A DNA stretch of 64,000 nucleotides from Straminergon stramineum (Eukaryota; Streptophyta; Bryopsida; Hypnales; Calliergonaceae), in assembly GCA_963920665.1 (NCBI GenBank), contig OY987272.1, positions 5,337,001-5,401,000 on the forward strand, given 5' to 3'. The notes beneath the pieces were generated by a model. That model saw nothing but the letters and a program-made list of their open reading frames with translations, was not told the DNA's origin and did no database searches. Numbering within the stretch: the stretch's first letter is position 1; the number at the start of each line of letters is the position of its first letter. A program made the position numbers and the translations under genes. Below, one piece after another: positions 47,660 through 60,000 of the stretch.

Positions 47660-49850
47660 CTTTAAACCCACAATTTCATCCGTCATATGCATGGTCACGT
47701 CTTCATCCATTTTTTTCATCCTCGTTTCGGGATCTAACCAGTGCTACACAGTTTGATGTTGCAAATTTTGCAACGGATGGTACTTAGGGAAGCAATCCAT
47801 TTTTAACCACTTAAGTAATTACATGTATATGCAAGGTAACTTTCTTTACCAGGGAAATTTCCCCATGTGCAAAAATAGAGTTTGGAAGGTTTTATAATTT
47901 TCCAGATTATCTTGTCTCAAAAATGAAATCACCATGAATTTTTCAAATGAAGATTTTATTCCTCCCATAATAGTGATATAGATCATCATTTTTCAGACCT
48001 AGGTTTGGTTACAAAATCAAGAGTCATGTAGCCCAATCATAATGCACCATTTTATATTAGTTACTCATCTCATAATTGATTGGAACTAGACCACTCTCTA
48101 CTACTAGAATGGGAGGGTGATCAAGAATGGGTTGCCTTCCTCAATGGACTATACCTACATGTTGAGAGTCTTGGTGGTTGATTCAACCCATTTCAAGGCA
48201 TGGTTGGTAAATAGAATGTATTGTTGGGAGGAGTGTGGCCAATTCAAGTGTTCTCTTTGAGTTCCCTCAATTCTCAATGTGCTAGAACGTGCCTACATCG
48301 GCATATCTACGAGTACAAGAAGGGAATATTTTATCCATAGATGGAGACAAAATAACCACCCTAAAATCATAGGGATCATGACATTGTTCATCTAATGTAG
48401 TATGTGTGCCTTTTGCATCCTTGAAAAGATAACCCCTATAGTGTTTTAGAAGCATAAGACATGTAGGATGTTAGTTGTAGAGCTAGTGAAAATCTTTAAA
48501 TTTATAACTAAATCCTTCTCAAGGTATCCAAAAAAGGATTATATCTTCTCTCAAGATTCCAAGGAGGGGAGGTCAAGTCCTTAGTCTTCAATGTTATGTG
48601 AAAATAATTTTACTACAATCTCCTCCAATCTCAATTCTCTATGGCATTAGATGAAATCCACCTACTGTAAAGGGCCACAAGTTTCCGCAAGTTCCCCCAA
48701 GTTCTTAGACTACGGGAACTCAACCCCAACAACTGTCTAAATGTGGCCACGTCAGATAATAATAATAATAAAATTTATTTTTTCAATATTAAATTTATTG
48801 AACCAACTTAAAATGGCCCTTTAGTGCTGCTAAAAAACATCTAATGTAGTAGGGGCTATTTTATGCCCCTAAAAATTAAAGATATTTTTTTGATGTAAGA
48901 TATATCATTGGAACATCTCCACATGCCTTACAATCCTCAAATTGCAAAAACGATATTCTTAACTCCTAAAGGATCAAGGCCTTTTTTAAGCAAAAACACA
49001 CTCAAAATTGCCATTTTGTTGTAAAATGCAAAACATTTAAATTTTTCTTTTTTTACTCATATCTAGTGACAAAATCTTGCAATAAAATAGTATAAAAATA
49101 TACAGAAATAATTTCAGAAACTTTGACCACAATGATTGCAAGATATTTGTATCTAAAGTGAAGTAAATGCTTTTTTTGCACCTTACTTGACTAGAATAAA
49201 AGACTTTGAGTCTTCTTACCTCAATTTTTTGCACCTCAAATTTTCAATTTCCAATTCTTAAAAAATTAAATTGAAAGTTTGGAAAAAAATTCAAAATAAA
49301 CAAAACTTGATTTTCATTCTTTAAAATATTGTTAAGTAAAATTAGCTATGAGATAGGAAAAAAAATCATTAATATCTCTATGACAGAAATAAAATACACT
49401 GATCCCAATGGTCAAGTTATTTTAGGCTAGCAAGCAAATTAAACTACGTTGAACTTTTGTTTTTGAAAAATTAAGAAAATTGAGTTCAAAAATGAATCCT
49501 ATGAGTTGTTTTTGAAGAAGATGTTTTGATAGCTCAAAAAATAAAATTCTCCATAACTTTCTTATCACTACTTCAAATAGAGTGAATCTAATTTTTCCAT
49601 ATAAGCAAAAATATTTCATATTAGAAACAAAATTTTCAACATATTATTTGAATTCTTTTGATTTTTTTGTTCTACTTGGGGAAGAGCATTTTGAGCTTAG
49701 TATGTCAAATATAACATTTGCTTACGAGTATCAATTGGAATAAAAATGATATTTTTAGAATTCTAACTATTTGTTCTCCAAACTTCCAAACAAGTTTAAG
49801 AGATTCAAGCTAATAATTGAGATCATAAGAACCTACCTAAACTTTGATTG
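47660..49850. other. AT-rich gene-free stretch
   Basis: No gene seen. Small features: an inverted pair AAAGGGCCA (48,669-48,677) and TGGCCCTTT (48,814-48,822) enclosing a (TAA)n run at about 48,756, possibly a small MITE; and a lone terminus CTTAACTCCTAAAGGATCAA near 48,956 that resembles the TTAA-flanked element ends. Confidence 0.55.
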
Positions 49851-50110
49851 CATTAGAGGAGTTTTGAGGGGTTTGAAGGTCCGTTTCGGGCCTTGTCCCA
49901 GCGTTGTTCCCTCAGCAATCCGAGAACAGTCATTGTTAGTTTTGTTTTTTTAAATTTGAAAATGTAAAAGAAAGTTGAAAAAAGATTTAAAAAAAAAGAA
50001 GTAACGTGGTAGTCCTTGTGCCACGTCAAGCAGTTGCTGCGGGGCAGATCCTAGGGTCTAGGAACCCAGGGGAACACACAGCCCTGTAAACCCCCAAAAC
50101 TCCTCTAATG
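49851..50110. mobile_element. MITE-like element, 260 bp (CATTAGAGGAG family)
   Basis: The left end is CATTAGAGGAGTTTTGAGGG and the right end in reverse complement is CATTAGAGGAGTTTTGGGGG. The family relation to 11,831-12,168 is shown by the ends and by the shared interior motif GGTAGT..TTGTGCCAC(G/A)TC. No coding capacity. No duplicated locus is available here to prove insertion. Confidence 0.7.
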
Positions 50111-52440
50111 TCCCTCAAGGAAGATTTTGGTCCTTTAGTAGTTTATAACATGGAATTAGAACTAAAAAAACCTTCATTTGAAGCACATTGGGAGATCATG
50201 TAAAAGAGACATTACTCAAGCAATTGGAACACTTGTAAACACCTCCATTGCATGCTATGAAAACATAAAAGTCTAGGAGAGCCTACCATTGATATTAATA
50301 CATCAGCAAATAGTACTTTGAAATTACATAACTTATTTATACAATGTCTAAATAATGCATGCTAAAGTCTATTGAATTCTTCTTTCACTTACCTAGAATA
50401 AACTTGCCATTTACTGCACACATCCAAAAAAACCATAGCAACCCTTGTCATTTACCATACATTAACTGCACAATGCATCTACCAATTCAATTGCCATGAG
50501 AACAAAATTTTGTATCACCGTCCAATGACTATACATTGTGCAGTGAAGGGTTGCAAGGAATTTTTAACTAGATTTTAGCTTCATTCCCTTCAAATTGCAA
50601 TAAAATTTATAGGAAGAAATCTTTTTGCATTATGTTTTTTGAAGGTGAATCTTATCACAATCATGCCAAATTTCTAAACATACAAGTCTCTAATTTTATG
50701 TGGAGAAGGATTCAAATTTTGTCTGTGCGGTGATTGACAAGTTTACTATATAAGATCCAAAAAAATCATTCATGTTTTATATTAGGAAGTATGCTCAATT
50801 GCTATTGCTATTGATTATAGATGCCCTTAACCCCTAAGGTCCCATTGTTCCCTTAGGAGACAATATGGATTTTAGATAAACTCCTATCACCGCAATGAAT
50901 TTTCTTGAGATTTTTTTAAACTTCTTCCAAAAATGAGTAATTCCAAGAGATATGCTTGCATTTAATATTCTTGTAGATTGGACTTAGTTATGGTTAAGAA
51001 AGAGCATTTTATTTTGTAAAATGAAACTGAAGGTCTCATTAGGTATAAAAACATTTCTTAACTTCTAGAGGGGGCTACAAAAGGGCAAGGGAAAATTTAA
51101 GAGGAGTGCATCGGGTGGTTTAGGGTTTAGGGTCTTAACAAAATATTTCCATTAAAACTTTGATTGTCAATTGCAAGAGTTATGTTTTTTCAAATTCAAC
51201 ATATAATACATTGTTGGAAAGGTCTTGAAATTGTACTTCTAGTGGTCCAAACTAAACTTCCTAACTCCAAAAATTGAAAATATACAAAGTCTATCTCAAA
51301 AGTTTGTTGTAAAGGTTTAAGACATTCCCTAAGAAATGAACTCTAGTTGGGAACCTAAAGGGAACATGCCATGAGACTCTTTTTTAAGTGATGCCCAATG
51401 TGTGAGCACTTTGATGTTTGCATTTGCTTTCTAATTTCTATAGAAATTAGACACTCAAAATTTTATTTTTATTTATTGTTGTTGTGTTTGTGAATAGTGA
51501 ATAAATCTTTCAATCAACCTTTGGTATTTCTGTTCTAAGAAATGCTGTGGATGAAACAATGTAGTATGTATTCTACTATTGTACACTATGATTTTATTGG
51601 TGGTATTTCACTTTATTGTTTCCTATGGAAAATGGTAGAAATATGCCTGATATGGTCTTTTGTACAATAAAATTTCAAATTTTAAATCTATAACAAAAAA
51701 AATTCACAAATGGCAATCAAAGTCATAAGGAATTCTTAGGTAGCATTCAAATTTTATTTCTCTTCAATTCTACAACAAATACCCTCCAATGTTCAAACTT
51801 TGAAAAAATTTATCATATAGTTTTGTACGAGTGTTGTAATATCCTACAATGGAATTTCCCCCCAAAAAATATTTCTTTGTTTATAAAGCTTCTGTTGCAA
51901 AAACTACTATTTCAAGTGGTTTTTGAGCAAGATAAGGCCTTGGAACTTTAGAGATTAGAACATCTCTAGATGTCCTTCTTATACAAACTCCATGTGATGA
52001 AAAGCAACGATGCTAGTGCATGAGTGCATAGATGTGAGCCTAAAAGCCTTGAACCTAGTTGTATGTATGTATGTATAGTACAACTATTTGAATGTGTTTA
52101 TAAGATATGTACTTGTAACATAAGTACACTCTTACATTGAAAGACTCTATAATATAGGCACCTTTAACCATAGAAAAATTCTATAATATAGACTCTTAGG
52201 CTCAAGGGCTTATAAATTCTATGCTTTTATGCTAACACTCCCTTGATGAAAAATGAGCAATAATTGTAAAGTCCTATCAATATGGTCTCACTGGCATTGC
52301 AAAAATTGCCAATATTTTTGCTTTTGAGGGTGATTTGAGGGGCTTAGCATACTTGCCAAATGTGATGTGTGAATTTGAAGGTGCCTCTACGCGAGGCTAT
52401 TTTATAATTGATCTCTTCTAAATTCTAAATTGCCGAGTGT
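50111..52440. other. AT-rich gene-free stretch
   Basis: No gene. It holds one candidate element (50,826-51,958), two TTTAGGG units at about 51,119-51,134 and a short TGTA/TATG run near 52,062-52,078. Confidence 0.55.
50826..51958. mobile_element. Candidate non-autonomous DNA element, about 1.13 kb
   Basis: The left end is CTTAACCCCTAAGGTCCCA and the right end in reverse complement is CTAATCTCTAAAGTTCCA. It belongs with 5,643-6,549 by termini and by interior phrases at the same distance from the ends (AGACAA(A/T)ATGGATTT near the left end, ATCCTACAAT near the right). No transposase frame. Confidence 0.45.
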
Positions 52441-52907
52441 CAGGCTGTTTTAGAGTGTTGCACTGAAGATGCTCTTTACCTTGCACAATGAGTGCGCGTT
52501 TGTAGTGGGACCTCGATTTAGGGTTGGGACCTGCTCTTCGTCGTCCACTTCCCCTTCCTTTGGTTTTCCTTGCTTTGTCTCTCCCCTCACTTGCTCCCCC
52601 GCGTCGTCGCAGCTCGCGTTCTCATTCTGGTGCTTCCTCTTCTTCCTCTTCCTCGCTGTCCACTCCCCCTTTCCGACACTACTCCTTCGCAGGTGATGAG
52701 CTTTTCTAATCATTGCTGAGACTCCTTCCTATCTTAATCATTGCTCGTTTCCCGTGCACGTCTTTCGTTTAGGGTTTTACTTCGCTAGGTTCCTTGGATA
52801 TTTTCCATTGGCAATTGCGCTTCTTACACTTGTTTGTGTTGTGGTTGCCACGGATCGGGATTCTCACGAGCGTTGGTTGGGAATGGTGTGTGTTCAGGAG
52901 GGGAAAA
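52441..52907 (+). promoter_or_regulatory. Promoter and leader of the ATP synthase delta gene
   Basis: Composition shifts to GC-rich at about 52,480. A leader intron is plausible from a donor at 52,693 (CGCAG|GTGATG) to an acceptor ending at 52,897 (TGTTCAG|GAGGGG), which would leave only ten leader bases before the ATG. A telo-box-like TTTAGGGTTTTA lies at 52,768-52,779. The open frames in this segment start with non-ATG codons or lack domains and are not genes. Confidence 0.45.
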
Positions 52908-54319
52908 ATGCTGGCCAAGCAAGGGTTGAGGTCGGTCTCCCGGACATGGGCCGCAGCTGCTCGCCCCATACTGGTGCGCAGTTTTGGTGCGGAGCCCGAG
53001 GGCAAACTGGCGGAGGCTGTGGTGCCGGAAAAATTTAAGGAGGACTGGACCAAGATCGCGCCCAATTATGATATGCCGCATTTTCCTAGCAGCTACATGA
53101 AAGCGCGCCCCCCGGTTTCGGACACGTTGCCTACGAAGCTCGTAGTCAACTTCGTGCTGCCGCACATGTTCGAGTTGAATGCGAAGGAGGTCAGCGTCCT
53201 GCTCTTCAATGTGATGTGTAATGACTTCCGGTTATACTAATGGGGATCTCGAGCAATGGGTGGCAATCGGAACATCTAGCCTTTGTCAAATTAAGAGTCG
53301 GAGTTCGGTTCTGTACATGATTTTTGGCACATTTGTGAGGCAATCGATTCATTGTGCTATGAATCAACTTTTTCGTGCATCTTTTGGACGATTCCTCCCA
53401 TTGGAATTGGTCCTTTGGCTAGTTTGTCCTGTATAGGACCAAGAGGAGGAAACTCAAGATATCATTGGATTTCTCTCTCCTGGCTCGATACTTTGAAGAC
53501 CTCGATCTGGGATAAAGGGGTCTCTTCCGAAGGCGCTTTTAAACCCTGCAAAGCAGAGTGAGTAGGATTTACGATAAGCCTAGAATGGCCGTTAGGCTGT
53601 GTAGGCCGTTACCTTTAGGGTCTCATGTACAAGGGTGCTCTAGTGTTGAATTCCTTGATCTTCGGATTTGATATGTAGTTCTCTACTGCGGATAGGCTTT
53701 CGTTCTGGACACTATTGTCTCGATTTCTCCAACGACGCAGTTACCGAACCTTATCTATGCATGAGATGGATGCAAATTACACGTACCTGTTTGCATCGTT
53801 CTTCTTGACCACGGATTTCTTACGTTTGACGATTATGCTTTTAGTATCTGAAACAATTTACTAGGTTTCTGGTGATGCCCGGTTCACCACATTTACCTTT
53901 TTTTTTATAGCTTAGCGTTCCTCTGAGAGCTTGTGCCCTGCTTACAGTGGATGTGGTGACTTCTGCAGGTAGACATGGTGATTTTGCCAGCAAAATCCGG
54001 CCAGATGGGAGTTCTGCCTGGCCACGTCCCAACCATTGCGGAGCTGAAGCCAGGAGTTATGTCCGTTCATGAGGGCACTGAAGTGAAACAGTACTTCTTG
54101 AGCAGTGGATTTGCATTCGTGCACGCCAACTCTGTTACGGATATTGTTGCAGTTGAGGCAGTCCCTTTGGACAATTTGGACCCCGATGAAGTGAGAAAGG
54201 GAGTTCAGGAGTACACTCAAAAGGTTGCTAGTGCTAAAGATGACTTGGAAAAGGCCGAAGCTCAAATCGGCCTTGAAGTTCACAGTGCCTTGCAGTACGC
54301 ACTCGGTGTTACTCTCTAA
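52908..54319 (+). CDS. Mitochondrial ATP synthase F1 delta subunit (bacterial epsilon homologue)
   Basis: Two coding exons: 52,908-53,189 and 53,969-54,319, joined in phase 0 as ...[19 protein letters not shown]; the protein is 210 residues, close to the plant family length. The first 25-30 residues ([20 protein letters not shown]...) are Arg/Ala/Ser-rich without acid residues, a mitochondrial presequence. The N-terminal beta-sandwich follows: [43 protein letters not shown]. The C-terminal helical hairpin is [12 protein letters not shown]...[14 protein letters not shown]. It is part of the central stalk of F1 in the mitochondrial matrix, coupling rotation to ATP synthesis. The intron is 779 bp with good GT-AG sites (GGAG|GTCAGC; TCTGCAG|GTAG). 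The start chosen is the ATG at the head of the presequence. Everything conserved looks intact. Confidence 0.95.
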
Positions 54320-54552
54320 GATTTTGTTACCGACGATCCTGCGACATTTGAATAGATTTGAGCTTGTCAGCGTACCCACGATAACCCCTTGGGATTCTCA
54401 GATGTTGGGATGTTACAGTTCAGGGCAAAGTCATTCCATACAGTCTGTGAAGACAGGAAACTAGGTGTGTCACCCCAGCCTTTTACAGGTGAATCTTAAC
54501 CGCATGCTTCATTCCTCTACGCCATCTGTACATTGTGCGACCTGAACTTATG

Positions 54553-54558
54553 AATAAA
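54553..54558 (+). terminator. Polyadenylation signal of the ATP synthase delta gene
   Basis: AATAAA lies 234 bp after the stop codon, followed by AT-rich DNA. Its position suits a near-upstream element of the 3' end; it is the only canonical copy close to the gene. Confidence 0.5.
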
Positions 54559-54599
54559 ATCTCAGGTGCTTTAAAAAGGTATATTCTGGTCCGTAGAAT

Positions 54600-56390
54600 G
54601 ACGGAGACTTAGTGTGTATTAGGGAGGTCTCGTTATTTTATCACTTAATAGACAACACCCAACTGAGATTGGGTGAAGTCTAAGAGTGTCATTTGAATTT
54701 GAATACTATATGCAGAGTTCATAATTGAATTGGTAGATTTTTCTAAGTTTGTGCAATATTTTCTCATATTGAGCATTGTGCAGTAAGCATCCATTTGTTT
54801 TTAGTTTACTATAGCACATTTTTTGAAACATGTATGATTGGAATGAGCAATTGTATCTTATGACTATATGCCTATGCCCTAGAGTTCGGCGAGAGAACAA
54901 AGAATGTGATATTAGAAAAATTGCACATTCAATTCTTCATGTTCTAATTGCATTCTAATTGCATATTGTTGTACATTTACAAGATCTTGCATGCCTTGTA
55001 TATATTTGATTAGACAACTTTTGTGTGTCCAATAGTGTTAATGGAAGCCAATTTGTCCGTGAAATAGGATCACTAAAGGGTCACAATACAAATTAGTCGA
55101 TGCAAACTAGCCATTTTTTTTGTTGAAGTTTTATTACTTGAATAGCTATCATGACATATCTTCTCACTAATTTTGGTTTCTTTTGAAGGCTTTTACTCTT
55201 AAATAGTGTTTTAAACATATCAATGAAAAGTATATTTTAACATTTTCAAACTCATCCTTCATCTTAAATTGATAGCTTTCGAATTTGAGTTCAATTTATG
55301 AATTGAAGCTAATCAAGTGTATTTTTTTACTTCAATTTGAGAGGTTAGGAAATGGTTTAGAGTTAATCTTTGTTTGCAATTTGTAGTAGAGGCATAGCAC
55401 TATGGCCTATTAAATTTCTAAATCTAGAGCTAAAAACCTAATTTACACCATGATGTTCAACACTATAATATACAATTGTAGTGAATATTTTGAGATTTTA
55501 ACTATATTATATATTTGATATGAATTTTCTTTACTTTTTCAAAAATAAAAAGTTCTACCTTCTTTATTTTTTCAAAAATATATAATAGAAGGTAGAACTT
55601 TCTACAATATCTCTATATCATCTATTCATATTGAACATTTTTTTCCATTGATAAAATACATGATTTTTAGTAAAGCTTCTTCAATAAATATCAATTAGAT
55701 AAATCACACTTTTTACAACATTGCATGGATGATATGCATTTAGGGGGGGTTAAGAGGAGTAGGCCATCTATCTTGTTTTTAAAATTTTAAAGTTATCACT
55801 CTAAAGTGTTGATACAAGTTTTACTTGAAATGAAACTAGATTAAAGGGGTTATATGGATTGGACATGGTCAATGGAACAAATTTTGACAACGAGGAGAGA
55901 AGATTTTAGTCAAAAGGTTATATCCCTAAAAAAATAGATTTTGTCAATTGACAATATTTTCCCACTTGAAAAATCATACCATATTCTATCAAATACATTT
56001 TTTTTAATGGAAAATAAGATTTACTAGATACATAAATCCCTACCAAGATATGTCTTATTCATTTTGCAAGAGGGTGATTTCTAATAATCCCCTCTTGATG
56101 CATGAAATTTGTGTGATCAATGATTATGGATTTTTCATTCATTGATCACATATTTCATCCATTTTTGATAGGTATATATGTCGGACAATCTCCTCTTTGT
56201 AGGGAATTCTGAAAATAAATAGGCATTCCTCATTGGGCTTTGCCCTCCTCATCACTCAGCCTTTTAATTTTCAGAATTCCCTCCGTCTCAGTGTTTTCCC
56301 TATACAAAAAATATACAAAAATTCCACAAGATTCTTTTTCCCAAAAACATTAGCATCTTTTTAAGAAAAAAATTCTGCTTCTCACATTCC
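54600..56390. other. AT-rich gene-free stretch with two short foldbacks
   Basis: No gene. AAAGTTCTACCTTCT (55,549-55,563) is exactly inverted at 55,587-55,601. AGGGAATTCTGAAAAT...AGGC (56,201-56,224) is inverted with two or three mismatches at 56,259-56,282. Both could form hairpins; neither has other hallmarks of a known RNA gene. Confidence 0.5.
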
Positions 56391-57056
56391 GTCCTCGTCA
56401 GCCCCAGCTCATCAAGGTCTCGATGACGTGGACCTGCTGAGATGGACTCCCTTTTCCACGCCTTTGCCTTGTCGAACTCGTCTTCATCACCTTCTCACAT
56501 TCTCGGCGATCACACCCCGTGCACCGCATTTTTGCACCAGAATTGCTTCGAATTCGATTCAAACAGCCGATTGATTGAAACTCTCCGACTCTTTCTAGTC
56601 CACGGGGCTCTCTTCCGAGTATTTTAGACAGCAATTGACTTCTCAGGGAGGGTGTGGTTGTGTTTTCACGGAATGATAATTTCGAATTTCATTCCGACCT
56701 GAGATCGGTCCTTTTGTTGATACAAATCACTGTCGAGTACTACTTCTAGAAACACGGTGAAGAATTCTTGTATTGGTACGAGTTTCTCTTCTTTGCACTC
56801 TATTGGTGCGAGGTCCGAAGGTGGAGGACTTTGTTTGGCGATCGTGAACGATGGATTGATTTGCTTTTGGTTTTAGGGTTTCTGGTTTATGTGAATACTT
56901 CTAGAAGAGGGTGAGAGAAGTGTTTTCTGGTACTAATTGAGCGAGCGTGGATGTTTCGTTTGCGATTTTAATCACATTAAAGAATCTCATACGTATGATG
57001 GTCGATTGGGAAATTTCTAATGGCAGTTTTGGAGTGCGGAGACGAAAAGAGTAAAG
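56391..57056 (+). promoter_or_regulatory. Promoter and leader of the isovaleryl-CoA dehydrogenase gene, with upstream ATGs
   Basis: The AT-rich spacer ends near 56,390 and GC content rises, as at other 5' regions in this window. Two upstream frames precede the start: 56,995-57,054 (ATG ATG ... TAA, stopping two bases before the main ATG) and 57,020-57,106 (ATG ... TGA, overlapping the main start out of frame). A further frame, 56,442-56,627, begins MDSLFHAFALSNSSSSPSHI and ends at TAG. The transcription start is not visible, so which of these are transcribed is unknown. Confidence 0.4.
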
Positions 57057-60000
57057 ATGAAGAGGCAGGGAGCAAGTCTTGCAGGGAGGTTGTGGAATCT
57101 TTTTGATACGCAGACATCGCTATGGACGCCTTCCAAGTTTGTCTCACCGGCATCTGTAAGGATTTTTAATTTTAATTGTTTTCTTTCCGATCTTGAAGTT
57201 TGATTTAGTTTTGCTAAATATGTCGGTGTTTATGATTGTGAGTGATTGGATTGGAGAATGGAGCTTTTTAGCTACAATGAATTCACTTCGAGCATCTTTC
57301 TAATTCTTGGGATGAGATGAATTTTTCAGAATTTTATCAATTGCTATTATTGTACATGATTTTCCTAATTAACAATCAAATCATTCTAGTTTAGATTTGT
57401 GACAAGTTTAGAAACATGGAAAAAACATACTTAGTTACAATGTCTAGGGACGACATGAGCATTCTAATGATCTAGAAGCAGAAAATAATTGTCTCTGAAA
57501 TAGTGAAATCTTACCCCCTTAATATCTGAAATTTCTCTTAAAATAGTTTTGGACTGCTTGCACGTGATTCTTGAAACTATATCTCGTGGAACACCCGAGT
57601 TCTAATGCAGGAGGCATGGGTGTATTCTGTTTGTTTTGCTTCATGCAGCTCTGTGCCAGCAGGCGAATGTCCACATCTACTGCGGTTGTGGAAGAAGGAG
57701 CTGGTGGTGGCCGTAGCCTTCTCCTTGACGATACTGCTGAGCAGGTGATTATGATTTAACATGCTGCTCTTGCCAGATTTCATGCCACATGCATATAGAG
57801 GTGCAATGCAGGGTGATCCCGTGAGCTATGATTAGTCAATATTCAAGGCCACGAACCTTTCGAAGAGCCTTGGGTTTTTTTAATGGCCAACGAGACCTTG
57901 ATGTGTGTCCTGGTGCGTCTCTTCAGTTTAAAGAAAGCGTCCGGCAATTTGCACAAGAGAACATTGCTCCTCACGCGGCTGCTATTGATCAAAACAACAA
58001 CTTCCCGAAGGTTGGTGATTTTTATTTCCCTCTTCACGCTTGTATACCGATTATGTGTAAATGAAAGATGTATTCGTTGTTAGCCAATAGACTGATGGTT
58101 AGACAAGTAATTCCTGCATTGATATCTGAGGAATGATTCTGTTCTTCAGGATGTCAATCTGTGGAAGTTGATGGGCGACTTCAATCTGCATGGTATTACT
58201 GTCCCTGGTAAGATTTTACTTTTAGTGGCCCTGCAAGCATGTCCTGTAAACGAGTTTCAGTGGCTATTCTGATTGCATGCATGTACTGGATGTCTAGTTA
58301 AGATCCGAAAAAGTCTTCTAATACGATTGACAAGCTTCCCTGTGCAGAGGAATTCGGTGGACTTGGACTAGGATATCTCTATCATTGTATAGCCATGGAA
58401 GAAATTAGTCGAGCTTCAGGCTCTGTTGCTCTTTCGTACGGGGCGCACTCTAACCTCTGCATCAACCAACTGGTAAGAACGTCAATGCGTTCTTTTGGGA
58501 ACAATGATTTCTCTCGAATTGCCGAATCGTCTTTTGTAATGTATTGTTTAAGTGAACGTGAGCTTATTGCTTTCGTTGTCTTTTCAGGTTCGGAATGGGA
58601 CGCAAGCACAGAAAGAGAAGTACTTGCCAAAGGTTAGTCTTCATTGCTTATTTTGCAACCAATGTAGGAGAAGATGATGCTAAGTTTGATGTTGCTATCT
58701 GAAGCTGTTCCACCTCTATCTCTATATTTTATTAATTTGGGACGTCTGGGCTGGAATGGACATTTCATCGTACTGAAGCTGATCAGTGGAGAGCATATTG
58801 GGGCTTTGGCCATGAGTGAACCGAACTGTGAGTTCCTTATTTCCACTTCCATCCCACATCATTTTCTTTCTTTAAGGTTATGCTTGATTTACATGGTATT
58901 ATTTGTGGGTGACTGGGTGAACGAATGGTGTATATTGTGTGACTGGTGTATATTTGTGGGAAATGATCACATTTTATATCCCTGCTTGTGACAATATTGA
59001 TTATAAGATGGTTGAGGCAGCTGGATCTGATGTCGTGAGTATGAAGTGCCGCGCTGAAAAAACTGAAGGTGGTTATATTTTTAATGGAAACAAGATGTGG
59101 TGCACTAACGGCCCCAAAGCGAGCACGCTGGTAATCCTCAGTAAAACTTTTTTCGACTGATGTACTGTTAGGACACTGCACCTCTCTAAATTATGGCTTC
59201 CATGTGCACATTTTATATCTATCGTGCTTGAATTCCGTGCTTCAAGTTGATCCAGGTTGTTCTGTAACAATCTTGAAAAGTTCTATTTTTCTCACCAGAT
59301 AGTTTATGCCAAAACGGATGTGAATGCTGGACCACATGGGATTTCTGCGTTCATCATTGAGAAAGGCATGGAAGGGTGAGTTGTGCTTTAGGAATTATGG
59401 AATCTGATGTTAATTTAGTCCTCCACAATATGTCTGGCTGTATCTTTTGCCTCATCGCTAGAAGGCAATGCGGTTTTCTTACAGTTTGGTGCCTCTTGTA
59501 TTTTCCTGGTTCAGATTTAGCACTGCTCAGAAGCTGGACAAGCTTGGAATGCGGGGCAGTGATACGTGAGTACATTCTCATCTTTTGAATCTATCTCAAG
59601 TCACATAATTAGTTTCTTATAATCGAAGATTTGCAAGATTTGTTGTTGAAGCATGTTTAGTCTCTAAATAATTTTGTTGTTGCTGGCAGGTGCGAGCTTG
59701 TGTTTGAAAACTGTTTTGTTTCGAACGACCAGATTCTTGGTCAGGAAGGCAAAGGTTTGTAGACTTTGATCTCCTCACGAAAAGAAAAAAACATATGGTA
59801 CGTATGTACATGACTATATACCAAAGTAGTATTTGCTGATTATGGTGAGAGGGGATTGAATGCAGGAGTGTACGTAATGATGTCCGGTTTAGACTTGGAG
59901 AGGCTAGTGCTTGCAGCCGGACCTTTGGGATTGATGCAAGCCTGCCTTGATACAGTACTGCCTTATGTGCATGAGCGACAGCAATTTGGGAAGCCTATTG

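Noticed and set aside
51119..51134. Two TTTAGGG units, possible interstitial telomere
   Set aside because: Only two units; far too short to mean more than chance or a telo-box.
52450..52713. Overlapping frames on both strands before the ATP synthase gene
   Set aside because: Low-complexity Ser/Leu/Phe translations of a CT-rich leader; no domain, and better explained as 5' untranslated region.
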